Shown here: positions 49,701 through 59,459 of the stretch, one piece after another
Position numbering within the stretch: position 1 is the stretch's first letter
How the letters are laid out: every line of letters begins with the position of its first letter
DNA from: Atherinomorus stipes
Taxonomy: Eukaryota > Chordata > Actinopteri > Atheriniformes > Atherinidae
Direction: 5' to 3'
Length of the DNA stretch: 64,000 nucleotides
NCBI GenBank assembly: GCA_023101725.1
Contig: JALJCO010010208.1
Coordinates: 186,001-250,000 of the forward strand
Translations under genes and position numbers: made by a program
The notes under the pieces: generated by a model
What the model was told of the DNA's origin: nothing
The model's input: only the letters and a program-made list of their open reading frames with translations
Databases searched by the model: none

Positions 49701-51769
49701 TTGAATTAAGCACAACACATGATGGCAACAGAAAGACAATAGATATAAATGAATTTCCACTGAGGTGTTTGTTTATGAGGATGTTTCTTGCATGTCGCAT
49801 CACCTGTCACATTTGTTATGAAACTCTGCCTGCAGCTCCTCCTAAATACATTTCCCTTTTATTTGTGAAATGTGCAGTCACTGTGTGCTCTATGCTGTCT
49901 ATGCAGAAGTTTCTCATTAAATGCAGTAATGAAGAGGAGTATCAGAAGCAGGCGAGGTGTTTTATCAAAACCAGGGGAGGGGAATTGAGCCAAACTACAC
50001 AGCCTCACCTCTGACACTAAGGTGATAGCTACGTAAGTGAGCACTGTTTTTTTTTTTTACCCCCTTATTTCTATACTCAGAGTGGGAGAGATAAACAGAG
50101 GAAGCAGACTGAGTGTGTATGAGGTACTAGAGAAGCCTCTTGCTGCCTGACCCGTCCATGGTGATGAATAATGAATGAGCAGGACAGAAGCAGTTACCAT
50201 TTGGAGACAGTTTCCTGATGAATGATTACTGGCTCCATTGGGTCTGTATTTGCATAGGAGATGAAAATGTCGAGGAGAAGACACATGGGCGTAGCAGTCG
50301 CGGCGGCTGTAATACTTTTGACTGCTGAGCACGCAAGTCTTCTAATGTTATAATCAACGAGCATGGCTGGTCATAAGGGACCACACATAGAAGAGCATAA
50401 CTGAAGATGGGTGAGGGGGTGCATGAGGTGACATTTCAAATGAGATGTATTTATCTGTTGTGTTATTAAATGGGTTGTCTGCAACAGCAGAAATTCCGAT
50501 TTATGTCTGTACCATTCTGTACAGCTGTTACTTTAATAACCACATTCATTACCAGGCGGCAGTTAATAATAGTACCAAAAAAAAAAAAGAAAAAGAAAAA
50601 AAAAAAAAGCGCTGCAGCTGAGGTGAGGGAAATTTCTCAGGATGCAAACATAGAGGGCCAAAAGAATAATGAGGTGAACGATAATGATGATTTTTGCAGA
50701 AAATTAAACAAAACCAGTTCATCCTTTTACCGACAGATACAACCCGACTGCCATTTATTTTACCGCTGCCGCCTTGCCACTGTGTAGTAATATCTGCTGC
50801 TGCTGAACTGAGGGAGATAAGGATTTCATGGTCATCGCGTCACCTCACAAGGTGGTTGTGGTGCTGCAAGGGAGGGGATGGCCTCTGTCTGGCCCTGCAG
50901 GGTGAGATGAGACGTGTCCCTGTCAATGTCAGAAATCTGTTTACACCTCAGAGCAGACACCTATGCCTCCACTTTTCGCCTCACCATGCAGAATCTCGCT
51001 CGGTTTGATCAGCTTTTTTGACTGAGCTTAATCTTGTCAGACTTGACAATGAAGGCTGATACCCTCTGTTCTCCTTTGCAGAGGAATCAGCCTACAGATC
51101 GCCCTATTCAAACGTAGCCCAAGAATCCCCAAGAATCCATAATCATTTCTACAGTAGGATTTCTGGATAAATCGAACATTCTTAAGTGAAAGCACCAATT
51201 TGCATTCATTTCGAACATAAGCCTGGCTGAATATTTTAAAAGCTTTACTGAGTTCTGAAGGCCACCCCTTAAAAGATTTGCAAAGGGGGTAGCAAAAGAG
51301 AGAAATGTCGTGCTTTCTGTTTCGATGAAAAGAGATGAAGAAGTACGTATCTCTTAGTACTTTCACGGTTGGTTGGGGGAGAAAAAAAATGGAAAGGAAG
51401 ACCATAAGAGTGAAGGAGAAAACATTGAGAGAAGGTGGGAGCCATCATTACCACAAGGCTACTTAAAAATCTTCCTCTGAGGGCACTTAATAGAACCATT
51501 TGTAATAGAGCTTTCTTTCACTACACACTAGGTCTGCAAAGTAAGGAGATGCTCTACATGTGGGTGGATGGGAGTAGAGAGTGCCGAGTGGATGTTCTGC
51601 CTCCCAGATGTTTGGACTCTTTGATAGAAAAAAAGAAAGTCAAATACATTTCAGATGGTATTCTCTCTGTCTCTTAGGAAAGTATGAGCATTACCTGTCT
51701 GGACAGCAATCTGGACCACTCTGCTGCTCTTGCATTGAGATGCACCTGTTAAGTAATAAAAGAAAATAT
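46791..51769. other. Intergenic DNA; no gene seen
   Basis: AT-rich, mostly unique-looking sequence with homopolymers: a 21-base A run (48343-48363), a T run (48586-48604), a T run near 50046-50059 and an A-rich run (50577-50608). No frame has family features. The stretch 47000-48050 and parts of 49000-49600 lack simple repeats and any recognised transposon, so conserved non-coding elements, if any, would most likely be here. That needs comparison with other fish and cannot be read from one sequence. Confidence 0.5.
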
Positions 51770-52429
51770 TAGAGATGCACGATAACTATCGGGTTAAATG
51801 GTAAATGGACTGTACTTATATAGCGCTTTTCCAGTCATGCTAACCGCTCAAAGCGCTTTACACTACATATCACATTCACCCAGTCACACACACAATCATA
51901 CACACATTCAAACTCCGATAGGCACATCGGGAGGCAACTTGGGGTTCAGCGTCTTGCCCAAGGACACTTTGGCATGTAGTCTGGGGAAGCCTGGAATCAA
52001 ACCCCCGACCCTCTAGTTGAAAGATGACTGTTCTTCCACCTGAGCTACAGCCGCCCGGGTTTATAATCATCGGGCCGATAACAGGAAATTATGACGTCAT
52101 TCCGATAATGTCATGACGACTTACCTCGATAACTTATGTCCCATAAAGTTGGACTTTTTAAGATCAGACATGCAGAAGTTGAAAATCTCACTTTTAAGCT
52201 TTTCACGCTGAGATTAGGGAGAGAAAACTGCTGCTTCACAGGGGAGACCCCAAGCTGCTTCCAAACCACTTTTCCCATCTTATTTTAGACACAAACTATG
52301 CCATACAGTTGGAATTTTTGATTTGGTATAATTTGGTATGCATGTGTGTTATCGGTTATCGGTATCGGCCTTTAGGAGCTGAAATTTATCTGTTATCTGT
52401 ATTGGTTTTAAAAAATGGTTTGGTGCACT
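51770..52429 (+). mobile_element. hAT-like MITE (AGAGATGCACGATAAC start) interrupted by a SINE
   Basis: The left part TAGAGATGCACGATAACTATCGG is separated by the SINE from the body, which continues with ATCATCGGGCCGATAAC and, further on, TTATCGGTTATCGGTATCGG. The repeated ATCGG/CCGAT motifs and the GATGCACGATA start are those of a hAT-derived repeat common in fish. The right terminus (TTTGGTGCACTT near 52420) is degraded. It has no transposase. Confidence 0.6.
51797..52057 (-). mobile_element. tRNA-derived SINE
   Basis: Read on the minus strand, the head GGGCGGCTGTAGCTCAGG is tRNA-like. It contains a perfect RNA polymerase III A box (TAGCTCAGGTG) and, about 50 bases on, a near-perfect B box (GGTTTGATTCC, one change from GGTTCGANTCC). 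The body (CCAAGTTGCCTCCCGAT on the minus strand, and others) and the 3' portion with AGCGCTATATAAGTACAGTC and a CCATTTACCATTTAAC end match a dispersed element seen across teleosts. It is a mobile repeat, not a working tRNA gene, because it lacks a tRNA 3' half with a proper acceptor stem. Confidence 0.85.
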
Positions 52430-52439
52430 TGCAGAATTA

Positions 52440-53280
52440 TATTTTATTACACATAGTTAATCAGCCAACCACACTGCAGTATCTCAATGCATTTAGACAT
52501 GTAGACATGATCAAGACGACTTGCTGAATTTTAAATTGAGCATCAGAATGAGGAATGAGGAGGATTTAAGGGTCTTTGAACATGGCATGGTTGGTGGTGC
52601 TAGACAAACAAGTCAAGTATTTCAGGAACTGCTGATCTCCTGGGATTTTCATGCACATCAATCTTTAAGGTTTGCGGGAAATGGTCCAAAAAAAAGGAAA
52701 TATCCAGTGTGCAGCAGTTGTCGGGGGAGGAAAATTCCTTGTTGTCAAAGGTTAGAGGAGAATTGGCAGACTTGTTGGAGATGATAGGAAACCCGAAATG
52801 ATTCAGATAACCACTGGTTGTAACCAAGGCACCATCTCTGAGTGCACAACATGTCTAACCTTGAAGTAGATGGGGTACAGCAGCAGAAGACCACACAGGG
52901 TGCCACTTTGGTCGGCTAGGAACAGACAACTGAGGCTACAATTTGCTCTGTTTCAGCTGCAACATTCAGATGGCAGGGTCAGATTTTGGCAATAAACAAC
53001 ATGAACGCTCGGATCCATCCTGCCTTTCATCAACCGTTCAGACTGGTGGTGGCGATGTAATGGGGTGGGGGATATTTTCATGCACAGTTTGGGCCCCTCA
53101 GTACCAGATGAGCATAGTTTGAATACCACATCTATTCTGAGGACTGTTGCTGACCATGCCCATCCTTTTAGGACCACAGTGTACCATCTTCTGATGGCTA
53201 CTTACAGGATGATACCGCACAATGTCACAGAACTCAATTAATTTCAAATAGTTTCTTAAACATGACAACAAATTTCATAA
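52440..53280 (+). pseudogene. Tc1-family transposase, 5' part, decayed
   Basis: The leader ATGCATTTAGACATGTAGAC and GACGACTTGCTGAA, then the frame start near 52548, belong to a fish Tc1 family. Recognisable DNA follows for the paired helix-turn-helix region (TTTGAACATGGCATGG, CTGCTGATCTCCTGGGATTTTC) and for the catalytic region (AGCAGCAGAAGACCACAC, TTCAGATGGCAGGGTCAG, GGTGGTGGCGATGTAATGG). There are several frameshifts, and the part between GAGGCTACAATTTGC and the CAACATTCAGATGG block is shortened, so no functional DDE transposase can be made. The element breaks off near 53280 inside the C-terminal half and resumes at about 54645. Confidence 0.85.
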
Positions 53281-53460
53281 GAATTAGCTTGAATAAAAGC
53301 AACTGGACTGGACTAAAAATGGAATACAAGTCCAGAAGCCTATTAAAGCTCTTATAATTAACATAATGTGGATGACTGGGAATCTACGTCATCTTAAAAA
53401 AGATTACTGAACTCTTAGGGCCTGATTTACAAAGACTCCAAATTGTGAGTAATGTCTTTG
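53281..53460. other. Left end of the insertion within the Tc1 pseudogene, with a third MITE fragment
   Basis: AAGCAACTGGACTGGACTAAAAATGGAA and following sequence is not part of the Tc1 family. From 53417 the phrase AGGGCCTGATTTACAAAGA, then TCCAAATTGTGAGTAAT, resembles the ends of the MITE copies at 24293 and 41533. The fragment runs into the purine-rich tract at about 53466. Confidence 0.5.
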
Positions 53461-53673
53461 CCTCGAAAAAAAAAAAGGGGGGGTTTTTATTTAGAGTTTG
53501 GGGGTGATATAAAAAAAATACACAAGCAAAATGTGAAAGGGGCGGAAAGAAGGAAATAAATGAGGATTGAGGGTGCGTTCTCCATGGGAAAAGGAAAAGT
53601 AAAGGGGGGAATGGGAAAGGAAAAAAAAAAAATATTGAGAAAAAAAGAAGGAAGATATAAAAAAAAAAAAAAG

Positions 53674-53705
<32 letters not shown>

Positions 53706-54640
53706 AGGGAGCAAAAAAAAAAAAAAGAAAAAAAGAAATAAAGAAAAGGGGGAAATAATTAATTAAAAAAAAAAATATTTTTTATAATATTTTAAAAAAT
53801 TAAAGAAAAGAGAGGAAGGGAATTAATGAAGTAAAGTGGGGATGAGGGGTGTGTAAACAGAAAAAGAAAAAAATTAATTCTAGTGTGGTGTATGTGTTAT
53901 TTGAAATGAATCAAATAAAATATAAAAAAAAAAAAAAAAAAGAAGGAGGTAGGTGGGTGTGAGGAGAGGAGGGAGAAGGGAGAGGGAGGAGGGGAGGGGG
54001 GAGGGGAAGGGGAAGGGGGAGGGGGAAGGGGAGGGGGGGGGGAGGAGGGAGAAAGAAAAGAGGGGGCTTGGGCAGTGGGGGGGGGGTGTGAAAGCCCCCA
54101 TAAGAAAAATAAAAAAAAAAAAATAATAATAATTTGGGGGGGTTAGGGATAATTTGGGGGTTTTGGGGGGGGGGGGGGAAGGGGAAGCAAGAGGGGAGAG
54201 AGGAGTTGGGGGGGGGGGGGGAGAGGGGGAGAATTAAAATAAAAAAATATGAAATGAAAAAAGGAAAAAGAAAAAAAAAAGAAAAAAAAATGGAGTTAAA
54301 AATACAAGGTTGGGAGGGGAGGATGTGGGGTAAGTTAAAAAAAGTGAAAAAAGGGTGTAATATAATAAAAAAAAAAAAAAAATGAGTGCGCTGAACTGGA
54401 AAGATTTGACAGATGTATTGGAGTCCTGTGGGAAATCTTAGCATAGTGAAAAAGTGAGATAATTGAAAGAGTGTAAAAAAAATTTTCCCTTTAAGAAAGA
54501 TAAAATAGGGAGAAAATGAGGTAATAGTCTTCATAATATTCTCCTATGGAGAAAGAATACAAAATAGGGAATGGCAGAAGGGGAGGGGCATAGAGGCGAA
54601 GCAATTCAAATTAGGGTGGAGGATGGAGGAGGGGAACAAG
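53461..54640. repeat. Purine-rich homopolymer tract (low complexity or poor assembly)
   Basis: For about 1.1 kb the plus strand is nearly all A and G, with A runs (for example 53677-53703, 53930-53940) and G runs (for example 54166-54178, 54209-54222) and almost no C. Peptides predicted through it are Lys/Gly- or Phe/Pro-rich artefacts. Such composition can be a real polypurine satellite, but the mixture of long A and G homopolymers is also what an uncorrected long-read gap fill looks like. No gene should be called here. Confidence 0.7.
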
Positions 54641-54644
54641 GCTT

Positions 54645-54870
54645 AATGTCTCTACAGTCAGCACCTTTGGGATGTGGTGGGTATTCTCAACATGGATGTG
54701 TACCCAACAAATTTGCACTAACTGTGTGATAGTGTCATGTCATTATGCACCAAAATTCAAGGTAAGTCAACATTTTATTGAATATTTCAGCAAATAATTA
54801 ATAAGGGTTTGGAGGCAAAAGGGGGTCCAACATAGTACTAGCAAGGTGGACATGATAAGGTAAGTTGAGT
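54645..54870 (+). pseudogene. Tc1-family transposase, 3' end, decayed
   Basis: CAGCACCTTTGGGATGTGGTGG, CATGGATGTGTACCCAACAAATT, GGCAAAAGGGGGTCCAACATAGTACTAGCAAGG resume the same Tc1 family as the fragment ending at 53280. The phrases encode the end of the catalytic domain and the C-terminus of the transposase, followed by the start of the terminal repeat, which fades near 54870. Order and orientation agree with the 5' part, so the two pieces were one copy before the insertion. Confidence 0.8.
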
Positions 54871-55063
54871 GTAGATATCAAAATAATTTGATAGCTTTAC
54901 CAGTTGACATGTGGCAGCCAGCTATCATTAACTTTGCAACAGCAACAAAAATATTTGCTAAGGCTAGCCTCTAAGATTAAATATCAAATTAAATATTAAG
55001 AATATGTAGTCCTATACAAAAAAGCAAATTATTTCTAGCATAGAATAATATAAGAAGTTTTGC
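54871..55063. other. Short unassigned spacer
   Basis: AT-rich sequence between the Tc1 remnant and the TTAA-flanked MITE. Nothing recognisable. Confidence 0.5.
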
Positions 55064-55682
55064 TTTAAAGGGACATTGTGTAACAATTGTATATCGGGAG
55101 CAGCTTCCTCGTACTTTTCATGCTGCGTTCGCATGAAACCGGGCAGACGGACGACAGCCGCTGCATGTAAAGGCATAAACAAGCCTCTATGTGAACACGT
55201 GGTCTGTCAGTTACAGTGAGTTCAGTCCACATCTAATTTGTTGTCATGGTGATGTTGTATTGTTTTTCCTGACCCATGTTTTAGCGTCTTTCTCTCGGCT
55301 TCTGTGACTAAAATGACATCTGGTTTGTTACCGACTGCCGTCTGCCCGACTGGACGTGAACCCAGCATCAGTGTGACGCTGGTTCCCTCCTCATTGCACT
55401 GCGGTGACTTTTCAAAAACATTACCTCGAACTGAGCTGACAGCTCCGATGTGTCCGGTGAGTTTCTGTGGTTTCCTATTGTCACGCTTCTACTGAACGTA
55501 AAAACATGGCGATACAACATGGTAGCCACCACGAGCCGACCCGTTCGATGTAGATCAGAACTTAGAGGAGCACTTCAGTTTGTTGATGGGAGTGATTACT
55601 GATTAATGGAAAAACACTTTTGAACGAAATAATCAATTTTTGTGAATAGAAAACAGGAGAACTTACACAATATCCCTTTAAA
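55064..55682. mobile_element. MITE with TTTAAAGGGA-type inverted ends
   Basis: The left end TTTAAAGGGACATTGTGTAA and the right end TTACACAATATCCCTTTAAA are inverted repeats with one mismatch over 20 bases. TTAA is present at both extremes, which could be the TTAA target duplication of piggyBac-like elements or part of the repeat itself. The 619-bp interior has no transposase. The ends are well kept, so the copy is not very old. Confidence 0.75.
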
Positions 55683-57480
55683 CTCAAGGAAGATTTGATG
55701 AGTCACCCAGGAGCATGGGATATCTACAGAAACTGATCTATCATAGATATATTACAGCTTGAGGCTCTTTCAATTTCCAAGAACACATTCATGCTAATTC
55801 ACATCAGCAGGATAAATATACTTCAAATGCACATTAATGATGTTACTGCAATTATGTCCTCATAATAAGCAAAGATAACCAAGAGTGAAGCCTCCCTCTT
55901 AACAAGTCTGATTGGCATCATTAGTCTTGCATGTCCCGATTTGCAGTTGAAAACTGATATCTTTGCTCGTCGTTGACTATCACATTTCTAAAAACCAATT
56001 AATAGTGCAAACAGCTTGATCTCACAGAATTTTTTATGCTGTATCTCACACATCTATATTAGTTCTAGTCCACTACATACAGTGTGACTCTGTAAACACT
56101 CCAAATTGTATAACCATTCTTACATTTTAAAACGAGGTGTGAAATATTTCCAAAGGAACAAACATGCAAAAACATCTTTTTGCTCTTGACTTATCCACAG
56201 TTTCTTACTCAGTTGTCTTTAATGCTTCAGGAAACTTCATCATCGAGAACTGACAATATTAAAAAAGCAGAAGTGTTGAAGCATGACAGAATCTAACTCA
56301 AAAGTTAATTATGCAAATCTGTTTTTCTGTTTTCTTTTTTAAGGAATACAAACATTGACGAGTAAGAGTTTTTTATTATCATCTCGAGATAGATTCAAGC
56401 TCATGCCACTTCAAGAGCAGTGCTTTTTTTTGCATCGGTTTGTTGAGTGTTGCAAAAGATAAATCCTCTGCCTATAGTGCCTGAAATTCAATAGCCCAGG
56501 TGTTAATCTCAAACAGATAAAGTTCACATAAATGCAAAAAAAATTTTCTCAATGACTTGTGAATTAACAAAGCAGCAACTTCTGGTGGCCAACTGTGAGG
56601 CCAAGGTTGAAATCTGGAAAAGTGCTAAAAAATTGTAGTTCTTTCTTCATCCGCTTGGGGCTGGCTGCAAAACAGAGCAAATTCCCAAAGACTCCCATGT
56701 TAAAAAGGCCAAAATGTATAGCAGCAATAAACAAGTTTACATTAGGGGTGTGTCCTTCTGACTGACAGGCGGCAGAACGGATGCTAGCCTGCTGGCCAGT
56801 GGCACGCCGTGGTGCTTTCGCTGTCGGCTCCGTCAGCTGCACTCATATCAACAAAAGATTGAATTACCCTGTTAAATGCAGATATTTTGGTAAATGAGAT
56901 GAGTTTTCGCCTTCACTGCTGGGGAGGCTGGTATTAGAGCCAGCCTCAGATGGGTAGATGGTTTGTCAATACAGCCAGCATTAGTTATGGAGGTTTATCT
57001 GTAGCATTATTTGATCACTTATTATATGATTTCTGTAACGTATGTTTTACACTTTCTAGGGTCAGACAAGGATATCCGGGGACTTATTGCCTGGAGGGGC
57101 ACTGTGGCATTAATCTGGTAGTACATCATGGGGTTTGGAGGCTGAGGGAAAAAAGGGAAAAATGTCTGAAATAAAATCAGTTTAATTTATATTAATAGTG
57201 GTGTGGGTTTTTTGTAATATTTTTTTGCTGTCTTTCGCATTTATTATTATTTTTTTTAAGTAGTGTCCTCACAGTAACATGCTGTCTAACACCGATGCTT
57301 CAATAACAATGATGTAATATAATTACCTTTTAGTCACATTATGTATTACACTCATACTTGTGTGTGTTTTTTTTTCATATTAAGTATTTCTAGCATACTT
57401 GTAATTATCTTACATCTGTGTGGACACAAGTTTGAAAGTTTAAAATTATGTCAGATGTTTTACTAGTAGGTTCACACAAA
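55683..57480. other. Intergenic DNA; possible repeat fragment at 56570-56845
   Basis: Mostly unrecognised. The piece 56570-56845 (TCTGGTGGCCAACTGTGAGGCC, GCAAATTCCCAAAGACTCCC, GTGTCCTTCTGACTGACAGGC) reads like a dispersed fish repeat, but I cannot name it. The open frame through it (minus strand, 92 codons) has no family features. There are T runs at 57242-57258 and 57367-57376. Confidence 0.4.
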
Positions 57481-57840
57481 TTACCATAGGCTGCAGACCT
57501 GCGCAGCTTTGGCCAGTAGCAGGAGGAGATCAATTTGCCGGCGCCAATTTCGGCGTAAGGCTTCCCTCAGGATGTTCATGTTTTCGTGATGAAAAAATAA
57601 CCACAAAAAAACTCTTAACGATAAAAAGCGCAGGCAGGAGATGGCGGCAGTGCGCTGTGGCTGTACGCCGGTCAAAAATTTCCGTAGAAGAAGTTGACAC
57701 CGGCGTTTCATTTCCGGTGAGTACTCCACACGGGAGTATGCGATTTGGGACAGCACTGCATACTTGAAAATCAGGTACTAACCACCTGAGTACATACGTA
57801 GTATGGTTAGTGTACTCAGTTTGGGATTTTGAGTATAGAG
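57481..57840. mobile_element. Older repeat hosting the hAT insertion, left half
   Basis: The phrase GGGAGTATGCGATTTGGGAC at 57732 and its relative GCAAGTATGCGATTTGGGAC on the other side of the hAT element (59463) are characteristic of a dispersed fish repeat with GTAGTATG/AGTATGCGATT motifs. The right half (59460 to about 59540) continues it. The left end is not defined, and the CpG-rich part 57490-57720 may or may not belong. Confidence 0.5.
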
Positions 57841-59451
57841 TAGTGATGTGTCGTTCACGAACGTTCGTTCAATATGAACTAATCTTTATATGACTCGGGA
57901 GTAATGAGTCCTCTCAGAGAGTGATTCGTTCATTTTTATGCACTGCGCCCTCGCCACACGGCAGCAGCTGTAAGCTCAGCCAGCCAGCAGGACGACAGGA
58001 AACAGAAATGATTAGTTCATGACTCAACCAACTGTGTCGGTCCACAGGTATCGTTTTTTGTGAAGTCAGGCTGCTCAGGCTGTGTGGTGAGGAGGAGCAA
58101 GACTTCAGTTCGTTCATAATCTTTCATACAGATCAGTACAGATCTTTCTTTCGTTCATTTGTCACGTGAGGGCTGCGCTACGGTTACGGGGCTGTGGAGA
58201 GGAGACAACAAGGAATGATGTCTGATATCTTATGTTCATTCATTTGTCCGTTGTCCACATCTGACATATACATTAATCATGAAATCACAAATGATTAGTG
58301 GGCTTGTAGATGTGCACAGTGTGACTGTGTATCTGATGACGTAAAGTGTGTTTGTTAATAAATGTTTTAATTTATATCAACACATTGATTGTGTTTTATT
58401 CTGCCATTTAAAAATAAAATAATCAATAATAATAGTAATGATAATAATGATGATAATAATAATACATTTTGGACATAATAAATGCACCACATAAACATCT
58501 CATTAAACTTTTCTTACTTTTGTTTTAATTGTTATTGCTAATTGTCTACATTTGTTTTAAATTCACTCTTCCCTTCTCCCAGCTGTCATGTTACAGCAGC
58601 AGCTCGGGCTGAACGGGTCTTTCTCGTTCTCCGTTCACAGCTCAGACCAGTACATCCTTCTCGTTCTCGTTCAACCAGTATGTCGGTCTTCGTTCACGGC
58701 TCAGACCAGTACGTCCTTCTCGTTGTCGTTCAACCAGTACGTCGGTCATCGTTCACGGCTCAGACTGTGGGAGCAGTACACTGGCGGTGGCGGGTCGGAC
58801 TCCTGAGTCCTTGTTCATTTGTCATGTGACAGCTGCCTGGTCACTGTCGCGCTGTTGTAAACAATAATATCAGGGAGGAAACAGAACACAAATGACTTTA
58901 CTGAGGCGTGTATTTGCTTTTCTGGGTTTTCACGCGTTTTGATTTGCTTGTGGTATTTTAGACAGCTCGAGCGCGCGGAGGGCCGAGAAGGAGAAAGGAG
59001 GGGTGTGTGTGTGTTTGTGTGGGGGGGCGGGGGGGCGGCGGCGTATTGCAACTGACTCGCGCCCGCGCGACTACCTGTGAGCCGGAGCCCGGGAGGGAGG
59101 AGGTGATTCGTGAGCTGACTCTGTCACTGTGTGGTCCTATGTGCAGCTGAGCCAGGAGGAAGGAGGTGAGTGGTTCATCCTTGGCTTGAGTCCGGCTGCT
59201 ACACATATTATGAGCTTCCACTGCACCAGTTATTTAGTTTGTGTGCTGCGAGTGACGCCGTTGCCGGGCAACAGAGTGAACTGAGTGATTCGGTCATGTT
59301 GTGAGATACGAGCAATGACTTGGAGCTCACTCAGGGCTACAGCACCACCTGCTGTAAAAATGAACGAAATGACTCGTTCAAGATTCGTTCTTTTTACTGT
59401 TCGAGAGTAGAAGATCCGAGTCAGCCAAAAGAATCGGTCTTCCCATCACTA
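57841..59451. mobile_element. 1.6-kb non-autonomous hAT-like element with perfect 8-bp target duplication
   Basis: The termini are TAGTGATGTG (left) and CCCATCACTA (right), inverted repeats of each other. Both are directly flanked by GTATAGAG (57833-57840 and 59452-59459), the 8-bp duplication made by hAT transposases. Subterminal regions are dense in GTTCGTTC and GAACGAA motifs, likely transposase binding sites. The interior includes a TAA-rich tract (58412-58467), a 59-bp tandem repeat (58633-58765) and a GC-rich patch (58960-59110). I find no transposase frame, so it depends on an enzyme from elsewhere. The clean duplication indicates a relatively recent insertion. Confidence 0.88.
58633..58765 (+). 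repeat. 59-bp tandem repeat, about 2.3 copies, inside the hAT-like element
   Basis: The unit starts GTTCACGGCTCAGACCAGTA and contains CCTTCTCGTTGTCGTTCAACC. Copies start at 58633, 58692 and 58751 (partial), differing at a few positions. Each unit carries several GTTC words like those at the element's ends. Confidence 0.85.
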
Positions 59452-59459
59452 GTATAGAG

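Noticed and set aside
52000..52057. Possible tRNA gene (TGTAGCTCAGG with B box)
   Set aside because: The head is tRNA-like, but no acceptor-stem partner closes it, and the sequence continues into a known type of SINE body. It is a SINE.
53487..54534. Phe/Pro-rich and Lys/Gly-rich open frames of up to 207 codons
   Set aside because: They arise from A/G homopolymer sequence without stops, so they are compositional artefacts and not proteins.
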